Source: Christiangramia sp. (lineage in GTDB: Bacteria; Bacteroidota; Bacteroidia; Flavobacteriales; Flavobacteriaceae). Taken from it: DNA of 9,802 nucleotides. Every line of letters starts with the position of its first letter. Position 1 is the stretch's first letter. The notes under the pieces were generated by a model. That model did no database searches, was not told the DNA's origin, and worked only from the letters and a program-made list of their open reading frames with translations. This document shows, one piece after another, positions 1 to 7,838 of this stretch. Location: contig JAGXII010000210.1 of NCBI GenBank assembly GCA_024635735.1, positions 1 through 9,802 on the forward strand, written 5' to 3'. A program made the translations under genes and the position numbers.

Positions 1-80
1 ACGTCACTCTTTGATTCAACTGTAAATTTGAGTAAAAGATCAGTATATTTATTGAAATTAACTTTGACCTCATACATATA

Positions 81-500
81 TTGGAAACTCAAAACAAAGT
101 AAATATTCTGGTTGATAATGAGATTGCGAAAGTACTTCCTGAAGAAGATAAAATTCCTTCAGAAGATACCTGGTATGAAGAATTTCTAGCAATGAGAATT
201 GTACTAGGTTCTATTGATGGTACGAATGCCGCTATAGAAAAGATCAACAAATATTCAGGAGGGCACTCATCTGTAATAATTACAAAAGATAAAGATGAGG
301 CTGCTACTTTTATGGAGCAGGTAGATAGTGCCGCTGTTTATCATAATGCTTCTACACGTTTCACCGATGGTGGACAAATGGGAGCAGGCGCTGAACTTGC
401 TATTAGTACAGATAAGCTTCACCACCGTGGGCCTTTAGGGCTTAAACAATTAGTTACTAATAAGTACTATGTGCTGGGTGAAGGACATATAAGAGAATAA
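81..500 (+). pseudogene. proA: C-terminal remnant of glutamate-5-semialdehyde dehydrogenase (gamma-glutamyl phosphate reductase)
   Basis: ProA reduces gamma-glutamyl phosphate to glutamate-5-semialdehyde with NADPH, the second step of proline synthesis in the cytosol. What is seen: about 139 codons that match only the C-terminal third of the family (about 400-420 residues). The best marks are the NASTRFTDGGQ...GAELAIST stretch (fragment residues 89-110), the KLHHRGPLG motif (112-120) and the ending NKYYV.GEGHIR. The catalytic cysteine region and the NADP-binding domain lie upstream and are not in this frame: stops occur in frame at 12-14 and 33-35. The only start available is a TTG at 81, with no ribosome binding site that I can see. 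The helix-like codons just before the TTG may also be ProA-derived. I therefore read it as a broken or truncated copy, though a frameshift in the sequence upstream could give the same picture. A hairpin terminator follows directly. Identity is firm; pseudogene status is an inference. Confidence 0.78.
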
Positions 501-521
501 TTAATATTATTCATTGAATTT

Positions 522-549
522 AAAAAGGCGCCAATTGGCGTCTTTTTTT
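522..549 (+). terminator. Rho-independent terminator after the proA remnant
   Basis: An A-run leads into the stem GGCGCC, loop AATT, stem GGCGTC, then seven T. The stem is G/C-rich with one G-T wobble, and the flanking A and T runs extend the pairing. It starts 21 bases after the ProA stop codon, so it would end the upstream proline-gene transcript and separate it from the M61 peptidase gene. Confidence 0.85.
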
Positions 550-640
550 ATGCGATACAATTCATTCTCAGGAATTCCGTTAGCATTCTATGTAACTTTT
601 GGCCGTATTAATAGTCTTATAAATAAACTTTTAATTTTTT

Positions 641-2509
641 ATGAAAAAAATAATTCTAGGACTTGCAGCAGTTTCATTCTTATTTTCCTGCAAAATTCAA
701 AATGTTGTTCAACCCGAACAACCAATTAAAGCCCAAATCGATCTGATAAATGTTCAAAATGACAAAGTGGAAGTTACTGTAGACCCAGACAGGTTTACTA
801 CCGAAACAACTACCTTCTATATTCCTAAAACCGTTCCCGGAACTTACTCTACTGATAATTACGGTAAGTTTTCTGAAAACTTCAAAGCCTTCGATTATAA
901 GGGAAGAGAAATGGACGTTACCCGGGTGGATGATAACAGCTGGACCATTACCAATGCAGAAGATCTTGATAAGGTCACTTATCTCGTGAACGATTCATTC
1001 GACTGGGATAAAGAAGGCGGTGTATATTCTATGGCCGGCACCAATATTTTAAAGGATAAGAACTTTCTTCTAAACCTTCACGGATTTGTAGGCTACTTTC
1101 AAAATATGAAAGAGAAGAAATACAGGCTGGAAATAAAAAGGCCTTCCGGGCTTATTCCGGGTACTTCCCTTAGCGTAACTAACACTTTAAAAGGGGAAAG
1201 CGCAGATTCCAAAACAGATATTTTTGATATTGACCGTTATTTTGAAGTAATAGACCATCCTATTATGTATGCTGAACCTGATACTGTGAAAATCGATGTG
1301 CAGGGAATGGAAGTTTTACTGGATGTTTATTCTCCAAATAATAAATTTTCAGCAAAGGATCTAAAGCCTTCAATAGAACGAATGATCACTGCTCAGAAAA
1401 ATTTTTTAGGTGATATCAATAATACAGATAAGTATGCCATCTTATTATATCTTTCAGATCCTTCAAAAACCGATGCCGGAAACTTTGGAGCTCTTGAACA
1501 TCATACTTCAACCGTAGTAGTTCTATCAGAGTCGGCATCGCTTCCGGCACTGGAAAAATCGCTTACCGATATTGTTTCGCATGAATTTTTCCATATCATT
1601 ACTCCTCTTACGGTTCATGCAAAGCAAATTCATTATTTTGATTATAACGACCCTAAAATGTCGGAACATCTATGGATGTACTAGGGTGTAACCGAATATT
1701 TCGCGAATCTTTTTCAGGTGAATCAGGGACTAATTACCAACCAGGAATTCTATAACAGGATGCTGGATAAGATAAATGTCTCTAAACATTTTGACGACAC
1801 CATGTCTTTCACCGAAATGAGTTCACATATTCTGGAGGATGACTATAAGGACAGTTATTATAATGTCTATATGAAAGGAGCCCTTATAGGAATGGCCCTT
1901 GATATACGTCTTCGGGAATTGAGCGGAGGCCGCATGGGAATTTTAGACCTAATGAAAAAACTGGGAGAAAAATATGGAAAGGATAAACCTTTTAATGATG
2001 AAGAACTTATCCCAACTATTGTAGAATTGACATACCCGGAAATACAGGATTTCTTTGATACTTATGTAACCGGTAATACTCCAATCCCATATTATGAATT
2101 CTTTGAAAAAGCTGGTTTAGAAGAAAAAGGTATAATGACCGAGGTTGGTTATTTAATCAAAGGACAAACCACGCCTTATGTAAGACCAAATCAACAAACC
2201 GGAGAGATCGTTTTCAGAGAGGACATAGAATTAAATTCATTTTTGAAAAGTCTTGGAATTAAGGGCGGTGATGTATTGAAATCGGTTAATGGAAAGGACT
2301 ATAATATTCAGAATATTTATGACCTTATTATGGAAACCCAAAACTGGGAGGTAGATGCTCCTATAACAATGACCGTGCTAAGAGACGGTGAAGAATTGAA
2401 ACTTGAGGGAACCATTGTTACTCCAATGGATATAGACAAAGGACTTGTAGAGGACCAAAATGCAGATAGTGCACAAATTGAACTTCGTCATGCCTGGCTA
2501 AAAGGTTAG
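641..2509 (+). pseudogene. M61-family (glycyl aminopeptidase-like) lipoprotein metallopeptidase with PDZ domain, interrupted by an in-frame TAG
   Basis: M61 peptidases are zinc gluzincins (clan MA(E)) that cut peptides with a preference for N-terminal Gly or Ala in characterised members. Read through the stop, the protein is 622 codons, normal for the family. In order: signal peptide with lipobox LFSC (Cys17), so probably a lipoprotein; an N-terminal beta-rich domain (about 30-200); the catalytic domain with zinc motif HEFFH (314-318); and a C-terminal PDZ domain (about 505-595, core around LGIKGGDVLKSVNG). Codon 348 (bases 1682-1684) is TAG between LWMY and GVTEYF. The family pattern there is W..EG.T.Y, whose Glu is the third zinc ligand, so one G-to-T change of GAG explains it. 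Frame and homology continue cleanly to a TAG stop at 2507-2509. If the stop is real, the 347-residue product lacks the ligand and PDZ domain and should be inactive. A GTG at 1718 could restart translation, but would give only the C-terminal part. Confidence 0.85.
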
Positions 2510-2525
2510 TTGAATTAGAAAATTC

Positions 2526-2559
2526 AAAAAAAACGGCAGGGAAACCTGCCGTTTTTTTT
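2526..2559 (+). terminator. Strong Rho-independent terminator after the M61 gene
   Basis: A perfect 15-bp inverted repeat: eight A then CGGCAGG, a GAAA (GNRA-type) tetraloop, then CCTGCCG and eight T. It starts 16 bases after the M61 stop codon. Because both flanks are homopolymeric it could act on either strand, but no gene on the minus strand reads into it here. Confidence 0.93.
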
Positions 2560-2590
2560 GTTTGTTATAAAACATAACCACTTAACTTGT

Positions 2591-2598
2591 TATCTTTA
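2591..2598 (+). promoter_or_regulatory. Possible -7 promoter element for the antiporter gene
   Basis: TATCTTTA matches seven of eight positions of the Bacteroidota -7 consensus TAnnTTTG and lies 23 bases before the antiporter ATG, after a terminator, where a promoter is needed. A TTTG at 2561-2564 could be the -33 element, but the 26-base spacing is longer than usual. Weak evidence in AT-rich DNA. Confidence 0.25.
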
Positions 2599-2621
2599 AA
2601 CTTAACTAAAACCAACCAGAG

Positions 2622-4625
2622 ATGCAAATTCCTTTGCTTCAGGATATTGTTGTTATACTAGGCTTGTCTATTGTGATAATTCTGGCTTTTCAGCGGCTTA
2701 AGCTTCCTGCGATTCTAGGCTTTTTACTGGCTGGAATAATTGCCGGACCTTATGCGTTCAACCTGATAAGTTCACAGCATGAAGTTGAATTGCTATCGGA
2801 GATCGGGATTATCTTTCTACTTTTCGTTATTGGAATTGAACTCTCTTTAAAAGGTCTGGCCTCCATAAAAAAAATAATATTTCTGGGTGGAGGTCTCCAG
2901 GTTGGAGGGACTATCCTAATCACGGCTGCCATATCTTACTTTTTAGGCTTGCCTCTTAACACCTCTGTTTTCATCGGTTTTCTATTTAGTTTAAGTAGTA
3001 CGGCTATTGTACTTAAACTACTTCAGGAAAAGGGAGAAATTCCAGCTCCTCATGGTAGAATTAGTCTTGGGATCTTAATATTTCAGGATATTATTGTTGT
3101 CCCCATGATGCTTTTTACTCCGATCCTTGCGGGTGAAACTCCAAATATCCTCAGCACTATTCTTATTATGGTGTTGAAAATATTACTGGTACTCGTTATT
3201 GTTTATTTATTAGCAAAATATGTTGTGCCGAAAGTACTGGGCTGGGTTGTAAAAACCAGAAATCAGGAATTATTCATTCTCACCGTAGTTGTACTATGTT
3301 TTGGAGTAGCCTGGCTAACTTCAGCAGTGGGACTATCTCTGGCCCTTGGAGCTTTCTTTGCCGGACTTATTATTTCAGAATCAGATTACAGTCACCAGGC
3401 GACAGCGAATGTATTGCCATTCAGAGAAATCTTCATCAGCTTTTTCTTTATTTCGGTGGGATCTTTGCTGAATTTAGATTTCTTTTTTCATAACATCCTG
3501 AATATATTTTTACTGGTCATTGGGGTGGTTCTGCTTAAAATGGTCGTCGTGGGGATCACGGTGTATGTTCTCAAATATCCGCCGAGAGCAATCTTCATGG
3601 CTTTGTTTTGTCTTTTTCAGGTAGGTGAATTTTCATTGCTATTATCTGGTGTTGGTAAAGAAAGTGAGTTAATCCCGGAGAATATATATCAATATTTTCT
3701 TTCTATTTCAATCATAACCATGGGCCTTACACCCTTTCTAATGGCTAAAGCTCATAATTTCACTTATGCCATTCTAAAAGTACCAATCTCTTCCGGAGTA
3801 AGAAAAAGACTTGAAAATATTAAAAAAAGTTCCAAAGTTGAAGAGGACTTTTCAGAGGAAAACCTGCACGATCATCTTGTAATTATAGGCTACGGAATTA
3901 ATGGTGAAAATATTTCAAAAGCGGCCAAAAAAGCGGAAATCCCTTATGTGATTCTTGACACCAATCCTGACACCTTTAAAAAAGCCAAGAATCAAAATGA
4001 GCCAATAATATTCGGGGATGCGACGAATAGTTTAATTCTCAAACATGCCCATGTTCAGGAAGCCCGTGTAATCGTGATAGCAATCTCAGACCCCACAGCA
4101 ACCAAGAAAATACTTACCAGTATCAGGCAGTTCACTCAAACCGCAACAGTAATTGTTAGAACGAGGTACGTTAGGGAAATTGAGGAGATCATTAAGCTTG
4201 GAGCCGATGAAGTGATTCCTGAAGAGTTTGAGACTTCGATTGAAATCTTTACAAGGGTGCTAAAAAAATATATGGTTCCCTTTGATGAAATTCAGGAATT
4301 CACGAATCAAATACGTTCTTCAGATTATGAGATGTTAACTGCTCTCAAGAAAACAGCCCACTCACCTGCCCTTCAGCATTTAAATATCCCTAACCGGGAG
4401 ATTGTGACTTTAAAGGTTCAGCAGGACAACAGAAAAATCGTTGGAAAAAGTATCGAAGACGCTGGAATTGGAAAGAATTACCGGGTAACTGTACTGGCCA
4501 TCCAGAGGGACCGAAGATATCTAACAGAAATCTCTACAGACACCGAAATTCACCAGGGAGATCTCCTTTATTTATTCGGTCATCCAAATAATATTAATCA
4601 GCTTAACAAAATGTTGTCTTTTTAG
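2622..4625 (+). CDS. CPA2-family cation/proton antiporter with C-terminal RCK (TrkA-N and TrkA-C) domains, KefB/KefC/YbaL type
   Basis: An inner-membrane monovalent cation/proton antiporter or K+ efflux protein, expected to act in K+ or pH balance. The 667 residues are typical for the type. Residues 1-390 hold about 12 hydrophobic segments, with the family stretch LFSLSSTAIVLKLLQEKGE and the FQDI motif whose Gln155-Asp156 fall in the ion-binding region of KefC-like proteins. After a charged linker, an RCK/TrkA-N Rossmann domain runs from about 418 to 535, with GYGING (423-428) and the ribose-binding acidic residue Asp446 (ILDTNP), so it probably senses NAD(H) or another nucleotide. A TrkA-C domain fills about 590-667. 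Start: the ATG at 2622 gives the expected N-terminus; the ribosome binding site is weak, as is common in this phylum. The gene has its own unit after a strong terminator; the decayed aarF fragment follows 46 bases later. Ion specificity (K+ or Na+) cannot be told. The reading frame is intact. Confidence 0.93.
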   Translation: MQIPLLQDIVVILGLSIVIILAFQRLKLPAILGFLLAGIIAGPYAFNLISSQHEVELLSEIGIIFLLFVIGIELSLKGLASIKKIIFLGGGLQVGGTILITAAISYFLGLPLNTSVFIGFLFSLSSTAIVLKLLQEKGEIPAPHGRISLGILIFQDIIVVPMMLFTPILAGETPNILSTILIMVLKILLVLVIVYLLAKYVVPKVLGWVVKTRNQELFILTVVVLCFGVAWLTSAVGLSLALGAFFAGLIISESDYSHQATANVLPFREIFISFFFISVGSLLNLDFFFHNILNIFLLVIGVVLLKMVVVGITVYVLKYPPRAIFMALFCLFQVGEFSLLLSGVGKESELIPENIYQYFLSISIITMGLTPFLMAKAHNFTYAILKVPISSGVRKRLENIKKSSKVEEDFSEENLHDHLVIIGYGINGENISKAAKKAEIPYVILDTNPDTFKKAKNQNEPIIFGDATNSLILKHAHVQEARVIVIAISDPTATKKILTSIRQFTQTATVIVRTRYVREIEEIIKLGADEVIPEEFETSIEIFTRVLKKYMVPFDEIQEFTNQIRSSDYEMLTALKKTAHSPALQHLNIPNREIVTLKVQQDNRKIVGKSIEDAGIGKNYRVTVLAIQRDRRYLTEISTDTEIHQGDLLYLFGHPNNINQLNKMLSF

Positions 4626-4671
4626 TCGTGGTTATTTTCCTAAATTTAAAAACCTAACCAAGACGAAGTCT

Positions 4672-5011
4672 ATGAGTTTCACACCAGAAAAGTTTAAACA
4701 GTACTACAAGTTTATTCATTTTATGCTGAAATACTGGAATAGCGATATTTTCCGGAAAACAAGTTCAGATGCATTGGAAGTAGGAGTCTCAGATGAAGAT
4801 GATGAGCATCAATTTCAGCAAACTCCTGAAGAATTGGTAGAAGACCTTAAAGCTATGGGGCTACCTATATTAAACTTGGGCGAGTTGCTATCTACCAGAT
4901 CTTTTACCTGACCAGTATCTGGATGCTCTTACCAGCCTTCAGGATGATGTTTCAGCAGTTCCTTTTGAAGAAGTGAAAAGCATCATTGAAGAAGAACTAG
5001 GCACTGAATAA
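4672..5011 (+). pseudogene. Decayed N-terminal fragment of an AarF/UbiB-family (ABC1) atypical kinase
   Basis: UbiB/AarF proteins are atypical ATPase/kinases linked to quinone synthesis and lipid handling, usually about 550 residues. Seen here are only about 113 codons of the N-terminus: the start MSFTPEKFKQYYKFIHF..KY.NSDIF, then TPEELVEDLKAMG and LGELLSTR in one frame (4672-4908), then DQYLDALTSLQDDV, VPFEEVKSIIEEELGT in the next frame (4910-5008), ending at TAA 5009-5011. The family normally reads MGPTYIKLGQLLSTRPDLLPDEYLDALTSLQDDV, so the block is one gene broken by frameshifts. A first pair of compensating shifts turns GPTYIKLG into GLPILNLG (about 4861-4882). A later shift after LSTR fits loss of one copy of a CCAGA repeat and puts a TGA at 4909-4911. 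The ATP-binding and catalytic core is absent. The first frame alone would encode a 79-residue peptide. Identity is good; no kinase function is possible from this fragment. Confidence 0.8.
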
Positions 5012-5052
5012 TAAAGATTAATTTTTAACCTTCAGAATTTATATATAGAATA

Positions 5053-6537
5053 ATGCGAAAATTTTCACTTTTATTGATCCTCGGATTAATTCCCTTACTA
5101 AACCATTCTCAAAAGATTGAGATCCCATTAGATACGACGGTAACGACCCAACATTCGGCAACTACCAATGGTAAATCTATAGATTATACAGCTGAAACAG
5201 GCTTTATGCCTTTATGGAATGAAGACAGAGAGCCTATTGCCAGTCTATTCTACACCTACTATAAACGCAGTGGAGTTAAAAATACCGAGAACAGGCCATT
5301 GGTCATTTCTTTTAACGGCGGACCTGGATCTGCTTCGGTTTGGATGCATATCGCTTATACCGGGCCACGTGTACTAAAGATCGATGATGAAGGTTTCCCG
5401 ATTCAGCCTTACGGAATTAAAGACAACCCGCATTCTATTCTTGATGTGGCCGATATTGTTTTTGTGAACCCTGTAAATACCGGATATTCCAGAGCGATCC
5501 CGAATGAAGAAGGAAAAATAAACAGGGAGAAGTTCTTCGGCGTAAATGCGGATATTCAATACCTGGCAGAATGGGTGAATACTTTCGTAACCAGAAAGAA
5601 CAGGTGGTTATCTCCAAAATATCTAATTGGTGAAAGTTACGGAACCACCAGGGTTTCAGGATTAGCTCTTGAACTTCAGAATAGCCAATGGATGTACCTG
5701 AACGGAGTGATCCTGGTTTCTCCAACAGAAATAGGACTTGATCGCGAAGGACCGGTGGAAATCGCCAACAGATTACCATATTTTGCGGCAGCAGCCTGGT
5801 ATCATAAAGCATTGCCACAGGAATTACAGCAAAAGGACCTCGATGAACTACTTCCCGAAGTTGAAGAGTATGCTATAAACGAACTTCTACCAGTTTTGGT
5901 AAAAGGCGGATTTATGGAAGATTCAAAAAAACAACAGGTAGCTGAAAAAATGGCCTATTACTCGGGTATCGACAAAAAGGTGATCCTTCAGAATAATTTA
6001 GAAGTGCCTTTCAGGTATTTCTGGAAAGATCTGCTTCGTAATGAAGGTGGATATACCGTTGGCCGACTTGACTCAAGATATAGAGGTATCGACGCCAAGG
6101 AAGCCGGAGATAATCCAGATTACAACGCAGAGCTTACTTCCTGGTTGCATTCTTTCACTCCCGCTATCAATTATTACTTGAGAGAAGAACTTGATTTTAA
6201 AACAGATCTTAAGTACAATATGTTCGGCCCAGTTCATCCATGGGATAGAAGCGGTAATAATACCGGTGAGAACTTGAGACAGGCTATGGCCCAGAATAAA
6301 AATCTGGATGTAATGATACAGTCTGGTTATTTTGATGGTGCCACCACTTATTTCAATGCTAAATATTCTATGTGGCAGCTTGACCCAAGTGGAAAGATGA
6401 AAGACCGCTTAAGTTTTAAAGGTTACCGAAGCGGCCATATGATGTATTTGAGAAATGAAGATCTGGAAAAGGCTAATAACGATCTTAGGGAATTCATTCA
6501 AAATAGTCTACCCGGAGAGGAACCAGCGAAATACTAA
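5053..6537 (+). CDS. S10-family serine carboxypeptidase-like peptidase, exported
   Basis: S10 peptidases remove C-terminal residues with a Ser-Asp-His triad in an alpha/beta-hydrolase fold. The 494 residues begin with a Sec-type signal peptide (charged MRK, hydrophobic core to about residue 16, likely cut near NHSQ, 17-20), so the protein should act in the periplasm or outside. Motifs: oxyanion-hole NGGPGSAS (88-95), nucleophile GESYG with Ser195, probable Asp428 in SGYFDGAT, and probable His462 in SGHMMY. All are in family order and spacing. The usual NGGPGCSS cysteine is replaced, and I find no cysteine anywhere in the protein, so none of the disulfides known from eukaryotic S10 enzymes can form. 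Start: the ATG at 5053 gives a complete signal peptide. It lies 41 bases after the aarF remnant, with no clear promoter between them, so it may be read from further upstream. Substrate is unknown; peptide scavenging is plausible. The frame is intact. Confidence 0.92.
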   Translation: MRKFSLLLILGLIPLLNHSQKIEIPLDTTVTTQHSATTNGKSIDYTAETGFMPLWNEDREPIASLFYTYYKRSGVKNTENRPLVISFNGGPGSASVWMHIAYTGPRVLKIDDEGFPIQPYGIKDNPHSILDVADIVFVNPVNTGYSRAIPNEEGKINREKFFGVNADIQYLAEWVNTFVTRKNRWLSPKYLIGESYGTTRVSGLALELQNSQWMYLNGVILVSPTEIGLDREGPVEIANRLPYFAAAAWYHKALPQELQQKDLDELLPEVEEYAINELLPVLVKGGFMEDSKKQQVAEKMAYYSGIDKKVILQNNLEVPFRYFWKDLLRNEGGYTVGRLDSRYRGIDAKEAGDNPDYNAELTSWLHSFTPAINYYLREELDFKTDLKYNMFGPVHPWDRSGNNTGENLRQAMAQNKNLDVMIQSGYFDGATTYFNAKYSMWQLDPSGKMKDRLSFKGYRSGHMMYLRNEDLEKANNDLREFIQNSLPGEEPAKY

Positions 6538-6542
6538 TATTT

Positions 6543-7838
6543 TCAGCTTAATAAATATCCCTTTAGATCTTCATAACTGCTGATTTGCAGGGATTTCTTT
6601 TGCTTATCCATGATACCTTCTAAAGATTCGGGAATCTCCACCTTTTCTTTTATCACCCCTTCCACAGTTTCCAGGAATTTTACCGGATGTGCCGTTTCAA
6701 GAAAAGTTCCGTAATAATCAGGATGATCTTTCAGGAATTTCTGAAGTCCCAGGTAACCAACAGCTCCGTGAGGATCCATAATGTAGTCAGTTTCAGTATA
6801 AACATCTTTAATCGCCTTGCGAGTTTCATCGTCACCAAAACTGTATGAAGATAAATGGTTTTTCAAAGTGTGAAATTCATTATCAAACAATTCAAGAATA
6901 CGGACAAAATTACTTGGATCACCAACATCCATAGCATTCGATATAGTATGAATACTAGGTTTAGGCTCATAATTCTCCGTCTCAAGATATTGAGTTACCA
7001 CGTCATTAACATTATTGGAAGCAATAAAATGATCAATAGGAAGTCCCATTTCCCTTGCCAGCATTCCAGCACATATATTTCCAAAATTTCCACTGGGAAC
7101 TGAAAACACCAATTTCTGACCTTTATTCGCGAGTTGCTTATAGGCCAGAAAATAATAGAACATTTGTGGTAACCATCTCGCCAGATTGATAGAATTAGCT
7201 GAAGTTAGCTGCCTCTTTTTCTTAATTTCATCATCTAGAAATGCTCGTTTCACCATACTCTGGCAATCATCAAAGGCTCCCTCGACTTCAAGGGCAGTAA
7301 TATTTTGTCCTAAAGTTGTTAGCTGTTTCTCCTGGATTTCACTCACTTTCCCTTTGGGATAAAGAATAACGACTTCAATGCCATCTACACCAAGAAAACC
7401 ATTTGCAACCGCCCCACCGGTATCTCCAGATGTTGCCACAAGAACAGTTACCTTTCCAATATTCCCCTTTTTAATAAAATATCCCAGACTACCGGCCATA
7501 AATCTCGCGCCAACATCTTTAAACGCTAGTGTAGGACCATGAAAAAGTTCAAGACTTCCAATATTACCTTTCACAGGAACCACCGGAAAATCAAAATCCA
7601 AAGTAGTTTCTATTATTTTCTTAAGATCGGCATCTGGAATCTCACTCCCAACATAGCCTTTGATAGCTTCAAAAGCGATCTGAAATTTGTCTGAATTCTG
7701 AAGTTCTTTAAAGAAGGATTGAGGAAGTTTTACAATTTCCTCAGGAAAATAAAGGCCTTTGTCAGGTGCTATACCTCTTACTACGGCATTTTCAAAACTG
7801 CTATTATGCGTTCGGTCGTTTAAACTGAAATACTTCAT
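6543..7838 (-). CDS. thrC: Threonine synthase
   Basis: Converts O-phospho-L-homoserine to L-threonine and phosphate with pyridoxal phosphate, the last step of threonine synthesis, in the cytosol. The 431 residues match the length of the E. coli-type enzyme. Seen: N-terminal MKYFSLND with the GIAPDKGLYFPE stretch (22-34), the PLP-lysine motif HGPTLAFKDVGARF with Lys107, ATSGDTGGAVANGF following it, and VPSGNFGNICAGM later, which fits the phosphate-binding part of fold-type II PLP enzymes. The start ATG overlaps the thrB stop as TAATG on the coding strand, so translation is probably coupled and the gene is the last of the thrABC operon. Its stop (TGA) is 5 bases from the stop of the convergent S10 gene, with no hairpin between. 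Confidence 0.96.
   Translation of the reverse strand: MKYFSLNDRTHNSSFENAVVRGIAPDKGLYFPEEIVKLPQSFFKELQNSDKFQIAFEAIKGYVGSEIPDADLKKIIETTLDFDFPVVPVKGNIGSLELFHGPTLAFKDVGARFMAGSLGYFIKKGNIGKVTVLVATSGDTGGAVANGFLGVDGIEVVILYPKGKVSEIQEKQLTTLGQNITALEVEGAFDDCQSMVKRAFLDDEIKKKRQLTSANSINLARWLPQMFYYFLAYKQLANKGQKLVFSVPSGNFGNICAGMLAREMGLPIDHFIASNNVNDVVTQYLETENYEPKPSIHTISNAMDVGDPSNFVRILELFDNEFHTLKNHLSSYSFGDDETRKAIKDVYTETDYIMDPHGAVGYLGLQKFLKDHPDYYGTFLETAHPVKFLETVEGVIKEKVEIPESLEGIMDKQKKSLQISSYEDLKGYLLS

Noticed and set aside
1..77. Open minus-strand frame from an ATG at 75-77 (MYEVKVNFNKYTDLLLKF...) running off the left edge
   Set aside because: Only 25 codons, no recognised motif, and it overlaps the probable degraded ProA region. 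A real gene beginning here cannot be excluded without sequence to the left.
598..631. Promoter for the M61 gene (TTTG at 598-601 with AT-rich bases about 22 later)
   Set aside because: No acceptable TAnnTTTG element follows at the right spacing; TAAACTTT is too poor a match in such AT-rich DNA.
514..729. 71-codon plus-strand frame across the terminator and the start of the M61 gene
   Set aside because: It runs through the hairpin terminator and overlaps the lipoprotein signal peptide in another frame; its translation has no recognisable features.
1682..1684. Pyrrolysine or genetic-code reassignment of TAG
   Set aside because: TAG ends the antiporter and M61 genes normally, and pyrrolysine use is not known in this phylum. 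A simple G-to-T change of a Glu codon is sufficient.
1718..2509. Separate gene starting at GTG 1718
   Set aside because: It is in the same frame as the upstream M61 half, and family homology is continuous across the single TAG, so it is the C-terminal part of one interrupted gene.
5374..5818. Minus-strand open frames inside the S10 gene
   Set aside because: They are shadows of an intact coding frame with clear catalytic motifs and have no motif of their own.
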